Positions 28,201-61,752 of a stretch of DNA of 64,000 nt are shown here, piece by piece. This DNA comes from Motacilla alba alba. Its lineage: Eukaryota; Chordata; Aves; Passeriformes; Motacillidae. The notes under the pieces are model-generated. The model did no database searches. It was given only the letters and a program-made list of their open reading frames with translations, and was not told the origin of the DNA. Every line of letters begins with the position of its first letter. Within the stretch, counting starts at the first letter, position 1. The position numbers and the translations under genes are program-made. The DNA lies in the NCBI RefSeq assembly GCF_015832195.1, contig NC_052018.1, positions 30,842,115 through 30,906,114 of the forward strand, given 5' to 3'.

Positions 28201-31200
28201 CTGACTAAGCTAATGTACACATTCCTTTAAGCAGTAGTTGTCAATACACTGTCATCTATATTCTTATAAAAATATAAGCTTTTTAAAAAATGTATCAACC
28301 AAGTATACTTTCCATTTCAATTTTACAAACTCCCTTCTTCCGTATTTTCTCTCTTCCTGACAATTATCAAAATTATATCAGTCCAGTGACTGCCTAAACC
28401 ACAGCCTAAGGTGGGGGTGGAGGTAGGGGTGGTGAGAAATTACTGCAAAACAGATAGAACAGAGACTTTTTTGAGTTATAACACCAGCTGCCTCAGGGCA
28501 TCCTTAACAGTATGAAAACAAACTATGACAATAATCTGTGCCACGGCTTTGACATTATGATTTCAGCCAAACCAGCAGTTTCCAAACTGTTCCCAATGCA
28601 TCTTCAGTGTGTGCCAGAATGGCAGCAGTGAAGTGTCTCACGTACTTTCTCTCTGATGAGGCTTAAAGAAAAGGAATGCAGACCATGCCTGGAACACAGG
28701 CAACACCTATATCACATGTACCAGAGGGTACACTCTCCTATGATATAGGGACATATCAAGTTACCCATTTGTGAACATGACCAGAGTACTCATTTTAAAT
28801 ACAGAAAGTGCAGACTAATTCAAAGTGAAAGAGAAACCACATCTGTGCAAAAAAACCCCAATTCTGGTTTTTGCTGTGCAAATTACCAGAGGCACCCGGC
28901 ACAACACACAGTATAGCACCCTCGTCTTACATGAGTGTAAGTATAGGATGGTTTGAGGTGGCTCTAGCCAGCTACTCTTCACAGAACAAAAATTGCTCCT
29001 GCTGCCATGCAGGCAGCAGTGAAACAGGTTTTCAATGGTTATTAAGGTAAGCCATGGTGATTAAGCATGATTTATAATCCTGTCGTTCTTACGACATGCT
29101 AGGAAAGTCTCAGTACAGAAATAGCCACAAGGTTTAAAAAAATGATCTGTCATCACCATACTTGAGAGTGTTGGTATACAGTTCTCAGTTACCTTCTAAT
29201 AGGCACGTCAAAGGTTTCAAAATAGACACAGATTTCCCAGTGGATGAATTATAAAGCAGGTCTCCTATTACTGCAGCTGGTGCTACAAGTAATACATGTA
29301 TCAGTATAATTACATTTTTTCTGGTTAATTTGAGGCATATATAGTTTCTACTGTAATGATACATTTGTTGCAAATATAACATAAGCAGCAGAGTTAAAAA
29401 AAAAAAGCAGCACACAACAAAGTCACTATCCTGAGCCCTCATCAATCAGACAAGAGAAAGCAAGAAAAGCAAGAGCAGGGACCACAGCCCTGCCTAGCAG
29501 GAAGTAATTGTTTGCAGAGAAAGTGAGGTGAAATGCAGATGTAAACGTAAAACCACAAGTGCAGTGATTTTAAAGTTTTCACCTCCATAGCTTGGTGGAA
29601 TAAAATGACAGAAGGCTTGGTCATCAGAAATAAAGACAAAAAAAAAGTTTAAAAAATTCATTAATTGGCTCTAGAAGTTATAAACTTAACAAAACTCCAG
29701 TGCAGGCAACTCACCTGCACTGGAAATTGCTATGAGTAATACCACTTGCAGTACACAATACATAAACTTCTGTCTTTCAATTTCTTCCTCCTTGTTAAGC
29801 AAGACAGTTTAATCTAGTGTACATATACATGCCTTTTCTCCTATTTTATACATTGCTGAATGTTGTTTTAAATGTGAAGAGCTGCAATGTGTGGGTGTTA
29901 ACTATGTAAGCAGTTATAAAGAAGAATGACACAATTGATTCACATTCTATACAAAAAGAAGTTTGGATACTATTTTCCTTTTCTGAAATACAAAGCAGAA
30001 TTACACTTATTTGAATAGAATTATAGTTGATAGTTTGTGATTTAACTGAAATGGGCTAGACTTGTATCATACTGATATCCTTAAAAATCTGTAATTTTAA
30101 ACTTAGATTATGAATAAAACACGAGGCTGATCTTATACAGGCAATGGAGACTGCACTGACCAGAGGCTTTTGCTGTAGGAAGTGTCACCTGTGGCTGGAA
30201 TACCTTTCCAGTGATGCTGCTTATTACTGTGCCAGAGCCTTCTATTTTTCAGACCCCTAGTTTGTGCCTTTGTGAAAATTAGTGAGGTTTAGCTTTTGGT
30301 TGCTCTCCTGTGCTACCTACTTCTAGATGTGCGAACATTCCACGGTGGAACCAACTGTAGATTTAGAGAAATTTGAGAAATCTGTTCACCTTTGCATCTC
30401 AACTATCCAGGGCTGAAAGCTCAAAATGTGCTAAGCAGTCACAAGCCAATAGCTGAATTTTCAGAGGCTCGGGGGCTGCATTCACAAAGCATAGAGGCTT
30501 TGAAGAGCAGCAAGGTGCTCACCGTACTGGCTCCCACTCCACAACTGCCTCCTCCCTCATCTCTTCCAAGTAGTGCTCTGTTACACTATCCCATCTCATG
30601 AACAAAGGCACTATAACCAAGAAGTGGTTGAAGTCACTCATGTGGAAAACACTGGGTGTAAAGACTAGTTATTTATAATTCATTATTATATCATTAATAT
30701 ATTACTAGCCAATACATTTTTGACTATTACCTATTTAAGGTAATTTTTATCTCTGAAGGAGTCAGGTAGGTCTACTCAAACTCATACACTACCACTGGGC
30801 CTCTTCCTTTTGAGGATGGTAATAAGGGTTAGGGTTCAATGTGAAGCCATTTTCATTTAAAGCAAAAGCTCCAGGACACAATTACAGCTGGGGACAGTGA
30901 CTTCAAACAAACTGTGCGTGAGAATGGAGGGGCCTCAGAGGATTCTTTGGGGCATGACTGAAGCCCATTGGGAAGTCTTGGTACTTTCTTTAAGTAGTTA
31001 GTTCTCAGATCAAAATCAGATGCAGCAAAGGCACTATGCAAAGAGTCAAAATATTTTATTGACTATGCTAACTGGCTTGCTGATATTGAGATTTTTCAGG
31101 GATCAGCATTCTAGGAGAAATTATTTTGATCCCATTACTTCGAATACCTTTAGTGGTTGAGCTGTATCCACATGAGCTGCCCCCGGGCTGGCTGGTAGGA

Positions 31201-31733
31201 GAAGCCGTGCTGGGGCAGGGGCCTGCCATGGCTCCCCATTGTTGCAGAAGCATGCACCAGCTCAGCACTGCCCCGCTCCGTACTCTAAATCCCTGCTTTT
31301 GTGTTTCCTCGTGGCCAGAGATAGCTGCTCTCAGCAGCCTCCTTGCCTGGAGCACTGAGACAAAGAAATGTACAACTGCATAGTTATGCTTCATGACTCA
31401 GCTGAAAAGACACAAGTCAAACAGCAACCTCCTCAGAACAACCAGAGCTGCATATTAACCATCCATCTGTGCATGCTGCTGTGACTTTGCGTCAGATTTT
31501 GTGATTCAGAAGAATTAAAACACACACAGAGGAAGAGGAAACCCGTAGAGAGGTTTATTTTTACCTCCTGTAGGAAGACATCTGCCCTTGTAAATGTGTG
31601 TTTGTACAGGCTGCACATGCTCTGAACAGTGAAACTTTCATCTGGGCTTCAAAGTGGCACACTTACTATTTAACTTTCATTGAGTAGAAGCAGACAGATG
31701 GATTTAGTTTGGAATTTTGTTTTGGTCTGTTGC

Positions 31734-31757
31734 TTTTTTTTTTTTTTTTTTTTTTTT
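31734..31757. repeat. Poly-T run (24)
   Basis: An uninterrupted run of 24 T. No retrocopy body adjoins it that I can recognise. Confidence 0.85.
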
Positions 31758-32964
31758 AACTATTAGATCCTCAGTTAGAAGTAAAGCCAGCTGCTTATAA
31801 TTGAATTCCAGCAATTCAAACTGGTTGCTTGCATTCTGACTGCTTGTTTAATACAGTTGGTATTTCAACGGTCAAGAATAACCTTTGAAGTTAGCACCCT
31901 GTTAAGAGGAGAACTGGGGGAGGAATCAGTTTCTGTGGCTTGTGATTGTGTATGTTCTTAGATTGATGAAGAAGACTGCTAAGGATTGATTTTCACAGCC
32001 TGTTTCAAGCAAGAAGGGATAATTTGAATCCCAAGAATGTTGCAATGCATGCAAAGTTACAGATATCTACGACATCTAAGCTTGAGTGAACACACTTCAC
32101 ACACACTTGGGGGTAGTGAAAACCTCAGTTGCTGCCCAGGTCTAGAAACAGTTCTGCCCACAGATGCCCATTTTTAACATTAAAGGTGCCAGCTGTAGCT
32201 ACACAGGCAGCTACACAGGCCTTTGATAAACAGCTCCCTGGTACCCCCGTTTTCTTTCTAAATCTTTCACAGTTCCACAAACATCGTGCAGTCCTTATTC
32301 TCATGGCTTGAGGATCAGAAGGCTGACAAGGTGGGCTGTTCACAAATGTCAGCCACCCCACCCCTCTTTCAAAACAGGGAGTAACTGTTGATTATTTGAT
32401 TCCACCTCCTCCCCCATTTGTGATAGAAAAGGGAACAAGGCTGATTTCCACCTTCTACTTGCAGGAATGTAAGCCTCTGTCTTCCATGAGAGGGAGAGGT
32501 TATGCCTGAGACAGAGAACTGGGTTCTGTTGCTGGCAACATGCACTTTACCAGTTTATGTATGACAGCATAGCTTTGCCACTTGCTATTTCCCCTGCAAA
32601 TGTGGCTTTAGGTCATACTACAGCAAAATAACTTAGCAGATGCTTAGCTCTCAATAGCTGCTTTAAATAATACCTTGGCATCAACATGACTCTGCAGAGA
32701 GGTGTTAAATTATCACCATCATCCCCGTGTGAATATGTTTCCACAATGTGATCCTTCTCTACTGCTATGTGTATCTTGTATTCAACAGTTTACTTTCATG
32801 CAGAGGTGCTTAGCAATTCTACCAACTATGTATTAACAAGTCAAATATCTTGATTTCCATTCTCTCCACAAAAGGGCTTTTTTTTAAGCTCAAGCAGAAG
32901 CTATTTTCACAGTAGAAAATATCAATGTAAGATTGGAAGCAAATTCGAAAATATGCTCACCCCT

Positions 32965-32989
32965 AAAAAAAAAAAAAAAAAAAAAAAAA
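32965..32989. repeat. Poly-A run (25)
   Basis: An uninterrupted run of 25 A following CCCCT. No recognisable transcript-derived sequence lies upstream. Confidence 0.85.
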
Positions 32990-35900
32990 GTCATACTGCA
33001 CTAACCTACATTCCAGACAAGAAATTAAGCCTTTCTATAGCCATTCCAACTTAATTTATAGTTCAACTTAACAGCTGAACCAGTTATCTAGTTAGGGATA
33101 TTTTAAAAAGTCCTTCAAAGACTCTTGTTTAAATCTCCCTCAAACGAATATACAAAAACCTCTTTTCTTCCCCCCCTCCCCCATCAGCAGAGATTGTTTA
33201 AACTTGTAAATATAGAAGGCATTCTTGTTGTCCATGAAGCCCAGATGGTGAGGGAAAAAAGAGTGGGAGAAAAATAGTTGGGTTTTTTCCTTCACATTTC
33301 CCCCTATCCCCCAATCAAAAACCAAACAAAACTGCTGTCTGCTTATCTATTGACTCTTCTCATCCAGTAAGATGATTTGGAAATAGAAGAATAGTAATTT
33401 ATTGCTGGAATACTTCAGAAGAAGAGGTAGAAATATCAACAGAACCATGTTTTCCATCAGAAAACATGACAATATGTCTGACTAAGCTAAGCTTATTTAG
33501 TAAAGTATAATGGAATTTAATTTAGGAAAAGACCAGAAGAAATGATATATTCATCTCCTGCTCTGAAGCAGCCACATGGAAACTTCTGTATACTACAAAA
33601 AAAAAAAAAAAAAAGATTTTAAGAAATTTCTTTAATTAAATTTCCTTCCAAGAACACATTATCAAAGGCTATTACCACTTTTCACTGAACCCTACTCTAT
33701 AGCAAATACATCCTTTGAAAGAAAGGGGAAGGCAAACAATTTTGGCATAATAAGCCACACTTTCTTTCCTTTGTAATGCCTTGGGCATCAAAGGCATAAC
33801 TCCAAGGCATCTTCACTTGCAGTGTGTTGCAACCTAATGCAGGTTATATTGCAATAAGAGCAAAGTTTCCCTTGTTCTGAAGTTAATCTGTGTTCACTTG
33901 AAAATGTACACCAATTCCTGTACCTTCTTTAATTACACAGCTAGCTGAACTCTCATGTTTTGTATCTGATCCAGGCCAGAACTCTACCAACATGCAATTT
34001 TAGTAAGTGTACTGTGGAGAAATGAAAGTCAATTCCAAAGTTTGGAGCTTACACAGTATATGGAAAAGTAACACATGCAATTCTTTTAGGACACCACTTA
34101 TTAACTGATAAGGCCAAACAGTTAAAATTTCACATGAAAGTAACTTTTCTCAAAGAAATGTAATTTTCACTGGATTGAGTTATGATTCCTTTGAGAACTA
34201 CATTGGCCAGATGTGTATCGGAGCTTCTTAGCAATTACCAAGTGTTATGTTAAGTCAGATCAATGGTGTTGCACACAATAAAACCCTGGTTTCTGTGTCA
34301 GGGATGTGAATCACACAGATGCAGCTCTAGTTTAAAATGCATGACCAACCACCATTATGGCAGCTTTATGAAGGAGAAGTAGAAAGGTTGCAGTGGGATT
34401 TAATTTGGTCCCCAATGTCTCACTCAAGAGAGTGTTATTTTATCCTCTGGCATGCCTTTGTGTGCCCCACCTCTGCCATTTCCTACACAATGGGATTTAA
34501 ATAACTGCTTGTGTCTTCTTGCACTTATGTCTTCTTTTTCTGGCTATTTGAAACATACAAAATGTTAATAACTAACACCTTAACATAAAACAGGTCCTGG
34601 GGGCTACAGGCAACTCTGCTGGGTGAAGGGCAAAAAATTCAAATAAAGAGAACTCATTGTTTTACTCTAGCATTTAACATTGCAAGAATTAGTTCTGCAG
34701 TATACATCAGATAAATTGTAAATAAATGAACCCTTTCTTAAGCTATATTTGAGCACTGTAAACATATAGTCAATTAGATACAGAATTATAGAAATATTAA
34801 CAGCTGTAGTATGAATCAAGCATGAAGAAGGCAAATCAGCAAAGCTTTAAGTTGACTCTATCATGTTCTGATTAGTTAAATAAATGCATTTTAGAAAAAA
34901 AGGCTTATTATATTTCTTCATATAAAAGAGACCAAATAAGAGGCCACATGAGGTCCTCTTCGTACCTTCAGGATTTTCTACTTTGCTGTTGGTGAATATG
35001 CTAGTGCTAGTGTGGTGATTTCCTCCCCATGGGCACAGAAACAGCAAAATGTATTAATACCAAATCATTCATGTCACATTATATCCTTTCCTTAGCTTCA
35101 AGGCAGGCATTACTTCCTCAGGATAACAACTCGGGCCAGTATAATGGAGACATAAATAATTCGGGCTTGTATTAATGGAGACAGCATTTTTACTGACAGA
35201 CCCCAGAAAACGATTTGGCCAACCTACAACTGTTTGAGTGATAATTGCTTTGATCAATTTGATGTGATTTAATTGATCATAAATAATGTAAATTAAGAGT
35301 AGATCAGCTTTTTGAGATACAGGTGCACAGGAGAACTGGGAGACCCTCTTGAAATGTTACTTACTGCAACAGTTTACAAAACACAGTAGCAGTGTTTTAG
35401 TAGAGATGGTTGAGCTTAAAATATGAAGGAGGAAGCTTAAAGTTTAAAAACATGTATTTTTCCTCTGAATCTCTAGGTGATCTAAGAGAAGATACTACCT
35501 TTCCATACAAATTGTGTTTCACCTGTGGGATGTATAGGTTTCCTCACCCACGGTTTACCTTCCTGACAAATGCTAAAAATATTGGAAACCCATTAAACTC
35601 GAAGCATAGTTCATTTGTCATGGAACCAAACATTCCCACACAGCAAAAGAGAAGAAATTGGCAGATAAGTAAATAAGTGATTGAGAGGAGAAGCCAAACA
35701 AAAGACACATCACAGGAACAATTAAATTTCTGGGAAATCAACCAAGATGACTCTTTCACACAGCAAATGCAGTTGTTACCAGTTACAGAGGAACATGTAG
35801 ATGGGGAAGCACCATGCACAGGTGCCTATGTATTACAGTGAGTTATATGAACCTTCACTAGGTTAGCGTTCAAAAGACCTACCTAAGTTCACTTGTATTT

Positions 35901-38453
35901 TTGGATGTCAAATACTTTGGACTTCTGTAAGGTACTTGACTGATGCTTTGTACCCTTAAAACAAAGAAATAGTGAACTGAAAACCACACCCATTACTTTG
36001 TGGCATTTCATCTTTTGCAAAGCATGAGGAAGGCACTTTGTCAGGCTGTAGGAGACCATGATTCAGATCTCAGGCAATACCCATGTCACATGCTGTAGGA
36101 TATTCTGAGAAGCTAATCCATCTCTGTTTCTAATGTTGATAGAAATTTGCACTAAATGTTAAAAAAAAGAAATTTAAGCGGAACTGTGTCAGAAGCAGAT
36201 ATTGAAGAGAAAGTACTTAAAAATACCTGACAACACTAAGACATGTTCCCAAAGCAGTGGTTCAACCCCTGCTCTGAAATGGGTGAAATCTGTTTCTGAA
36301 CTGACTTCCCTCATTCCAGGTGGACATCCTTGAGGGTTCTTCATGGAACAGAGAGCACAATGCCTTACTCTGGTACTTCTTACCTGTTAAGGAAATGCAG
36401 CAAGAAATAACAGTTACAGGATTGTTTCAGGAAAACAGTCACCCCAAAAATCAGCCCAATTTCTGTCAAGATCCTGTGTCACACAGGTGAACTGAGACAA
36501 GAGGTGCTCAAACCCCTTGTTACCCCTGAAAAAACAGAATATGAGAAATGTCCTTGAACAGATGAAACTGGCTGAGAGAACCATGCAAATAGTAGTGTGG
36601 CAATGCAATAAAAGTAATACCATGATTAGCAGAAAATATTTTGACAGCTTTTTCTAATAAATTTTCCTTTTTTGCAAGTACAGAAAGATAACACTTAAGG
36701 GTTTTTTTTTGTGATATTCTTGTTTGTTATGTGTTAAAAGCCTCACTGAATCAAGAATCCCACTGTATATTTTGATGCTTTCAAAAATGAAATCAGAAAT
36801 AGCTGTATATTAACTTCAGTGTAGCCTGTTGTCCACAAATAATATAAAAATTTATAGCATTTTTTCAGTCCTACTTTCCAAGCTGACTTAGAAGTTACAG
36901 AGTATAAAATGAATAATAATGGTGCATTAGATGAAGGGAAAAGAAAATCTAGTATGCTGGTCCAAAATTTTCTGGACTGCTCAACTGCTGATATGCCTAA
37001 ATTTCAATTTTAACTAAATCCAGTTCAGACTAATTTAACTGATAGAGGGACTGTCTACATACACTTCTACTGCATCTATCCATTAAGTATGTTTTTTTAA
37101 ATTTTAATATTCAGCTGAACAGTTTTCAAGGAAAACGACTAAAAGCACAGGAAGAAAAAGACTAGAAGCACCGGAAGCTGAAGTTTCTGACTTCAGAACA
37201 GGTGGAATTGCAACCCTGTCCATATATTGCCCTGACGACAATCTCTAGAAAAGCAAAGGCATAAATTAATTTAACCTATATACAATCTTTTGTTTTTTAA
37301 ACTTTCCCCCCCCCCTTTTTTAGCAAAGATACTGAAAGAGCACAACTTTCTTTTCACATAAAGTGCAATTATTACTTTTAATACAGTGTCAGGTGGAAGA
37401 TAATACTGACCTGTAAAGCCAGACAAAAAACTTCTGAGGAAGGTAATTTTCCAAGAAAACATTAACTATTCCTTAATCCAGTCACCAACCTTGTTATTCA
37501 GCATTCTTTCAAAATGGTCTTCTAACTTCAGGGAGATAGTAATTTTCAACAACAGATGCTCATGTAAATATTCAATCCATTTATTGTAGAAACACTGAAG
37601 ACACAATATAGTTTTAACATACTCCCACTGAATAAGTACTAATTTGAACAACACATTGTTTATTGTGGAAATGCTGCAGACACAAACAGAGATTTAAACA
37701 CAGTTTAAATCCACCATCAGAGAACATGACACTTCAAGGAAGGCCAAAACAAAATGGCTCTTAAAGCTAAAAAGGAGAGGCAGATGCCATTTCCTAGAAA
37801 TGAAGGAAGGTAGGCTCCACTGGAGCAGCTTTAGTACTGGGCTTTTCTTTTGGATTGGTGGTAAATGAAAAACCCAGAGCCCAGTGATTTTTCCTTTTTA
37901 TCTAATTGCTCCAATCCAGGAATCTTTGGCACAGGAATTTTCCTTTACTTTGTGGCTCTATCATTATTCAGCCAGTTGTTCTTAACAAGGCCACTGTTTT
38001 TATAAATTTAATCCTACTCTGTGGCATTTAAGTGTGTGTTGTGCAAAGAATGCTCTTGAGTGTCAAAGTCTATCTTGATAGGGGAGTAACAGCACCAGGT
38101 TTTTGCACTAGTTCTTTTATACTCTAATTTTATCTGACTAACAAACAAGGCTGTTAGAGAACTGATTTTCCTCATTACTTGCTACACTGGCCTTATTTTA
38201 TTTCATTTACACCGACAATCTGACAAACATATCTACATGCAAGAGGAAAGAATTCCACTGCATTGATGTAAAGTGACAAAAAATTAATTGCCAAACTGAA
38301 AGTTATTTTAAGGCAATCATGCAGGTATTATATTTCTAGCTCACTCTTATACACTGCCTAGATTTAAAACCACTGAGCTGCACTGCTTCTTCTTTGCACA
38401 GAGAAATAAAAATAAAGTCTATTTGAAAAACCTGCACCACAGAGGACATGTGG

Positions 38454-39099
38454 TTTATTCTCAGTTCCAATGCTACATTTACTTCTTTGTTGCTGTGTAT
38501 TAGTTGTGAAACTGTATTCATGAAACAGGGAATGTTTATATATTCAAAACTTGTGCATAAAATAGAAGTTAGGCATTGTTAAAACAATGACAAAATAAAA
38601 GCACTATAAAAGACTGTATGAAACCAGAGCTCTTCTACAATTTTTTAAACAGCAAAAAACTATCAGTTTCATAATGGAAATCAAAACACGTTTTTGGGTA
38701 CAATTCTTTGCATGTCATTCCTCCTTACAGTGCTACAAAATCACTTTACTTTTTCCTCTCATTTTAGTATCAGCAAACATCTGCCTACACAGTAATTCAG
38801 AAAATATTAATTAAATACTGGAAAGTATTAGAGCCTAGCACACAGATTTAAAATGTCTCTGATCATATATTTGATATCAAGTCCTAGCATGAAATTTCTA
38901 TAGTTAATCCAAGTAGTTTCCTGTTAGGAAATAGCACACATAGTCTGCCAGATTATTTTCAGTAAAAAGATACAGAGATAAAGTAATTTAAATTAATAGC
39001 TCTGAAGACTCCTAGGCATCAGCAGGGAAGGCACTTTTCTGGTCACATAGTTCTAAGCACAACAGGACTCAGCACAGCTTTGGTATTTCAACACCTCCT
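38454..39099 (-). other. SLC17A5: SLC17A5 3'UTR (candidate extent)
   Basis: Noncoding sequence follows the TGA stop on the minus strand. The nearest canonical AATAAA hexamer I see is at 38454-38459, with further candidates at 38197-38202 and 37659-37664. The true end cannot be fixed from sequence, and a longer 3'UTR is possible. Confidence 0.35.
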
Positions 39100-60659
<21,560 letters not shown>

Positions 60660-60749
60660 CGCGCTGCCACCCGGACCGCGCAGCGCGCTCAGGGCCAGAC
60701 CGCCCGGCGCCACCGCTGCGGCCGGGAGCGCTGCCCGGACCGGCTCGAC

Positions 60750-60807
60750 TTAGCTCGGCTCAGCCCGGCTCAGCCCGGCTCAGCTCTGCCCGGCTCAGCC
60801 CGGCTCC
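60750..60807. repeat. Short tandem array, unit CGGCTCAGCC
   Basis: About five copies of a 10-bp GC-rich unit, one of them variant (CAGCTCTGCC), lie 90-150 bp upstream of the SLC17A5 ATG. They fall in the 5'UTR or core promoter. Confidence 0.8.
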
Positions 60808-61060
60808 AGTTTCCCTCGCCGCCGCTCCCCGCCCGCTCGGCTCTGCCCCGCCGGGGCCGGGCAGCGGCGGGCGCAGCCCCCGGAGATCATGTGACGGGCA
60901 GGGGCGGGAGGAAACGGCTTCAGCGCCACGCTGCTGCCGGGCAGCCCTCGGCGCCATCTTTAGTGAGGGCTGCCGCTCCCTCGCCTCTCCCTCCCTCCCT
61001 CCGGCTGACGAAGCCGCACGGACGCGCGCACGGGCGGGCGGCGGGTGTCGCTGTGCACGA

Positions 61061-61344
61061 TGTCCCGAATGCTGAGGGAAAAGTTCCTCACAGTTAGGAC
61101 GAATCTGATCAGGCTGATTTTGCCACAAGAGGCTGCTCCTAGTGAAGGCGAGCGGCCTCTTGGTGCGGGTCCACTGCGGCAGCCACGGGTGGAGAAGGAA
61201 AGGCTCGAGGTGCAGGCGCTGGGTCTCTCTGTAACCACTGAGATACGATTTAACAAGAAATTGCAGTATCCGCAGCGAATGGTCTTTTTGCTCTGTGTGT
61301 GCATGCAGTGCGCAACTGCTGGAGTGAGAGTTTAAAATCAGAAT
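61061..61344. other. Flank of SLC17A5 CpG island
   Basis: GC content falls across this stretch. A plus-strand frame from about 61060 (MSRMLREKFLTVRTNL...) is open but has no recognised family. A divergent noncoding transcript is conceivable, but nothing in the sequence shows it. Confidence 0.35.
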
Positions 61345-61752
61345 GTGAAGGGGTTGGAATGGACCTTAGAGATCATCTTGTCCCAATCTCCCCTGCCATG
61401 GGCAGGGACAGCTCCCACTAGAGCAGGTTTCTCCAGCCTGGCTTTGAACACTGCCAAGGTTGGGGCATCCACAACCCCCCTGGGCAAGCTGTTCCAGTGT
61501 CTCACTACCCTCACAGTAAAGAATTTCTTCCTACCATATAACCTAAACTTCTCCTCTCTCAATTTATACCCATTACTCCTCGTTCTGTTGGTACAGCTCC
61601 TGACAGAGTCCCTTTCTGGCTTCTCTGCAGTCCCCCTTCAGATACTGGAAGGTTGCTGTGAGGTCTCCACACAACCTTCTCTTCTGCAGATGAACAGTCC
61701 CAGCTTTCTCAGACTGTTTTCACAGGGAAGGTGCTCCAGTCCCATGATGGAA
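61345..61752 (-). mobile_element. CR1 LINE 3' fragment with ORF2 C-terminus
   Basis: The minus-strand frame at 61338-61562 encodes [20 protein letters not shown] followed by [14 protein letters not shown], the hallmark C-terminal end of CR1 ORF2. The rest of the fragment extends to about 61752. The 3' end (plus strand GGGGTTGGAATGGACCTTAG) is typical. It is 5'-truncated and cannot move by itself. Confidence 0.92.

Larger units (their letters stand above)
17931..39099. other. Gene-poor spacer upstream of EEF1A1 and downstream of SLC17A5
   Basis: About 21 kb of mostly AT-rich DNA with no coding gene that I can support. It holds a stem-loop at 18265-18289, a GT run near 19475-19492, a palindrome cluster at 21125-21240, old CR1 fragments at 23270-23510 and 23870-24790, and two GC-rich islets near 25410-25760 and 28010-28200. 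It also holds homopolymer runs of 24 T (31734-31757) and 25 A (32965-32989), plus the SLC17A5 3'UTR at its right end. Open frames here are short and resemble nothing I know. Confidence 0.55.

Noticed and set aside
31734..32989. Poly-T and poly-A runs as the tails of retrocopied genes
   Set aside because: No adjoining sequence resembles a transcript. Birds have few poly(A)-tailed retrocopies because CR1 does not use poly(A) tails.
61060..61335. A divergent gene starting at the SLC17A5 CpG island, for example CD109
   Set aside because: The short plus-strand frame does not resemble the CD109 N-terminus and lacks a signal peptide or a clear splice donor.
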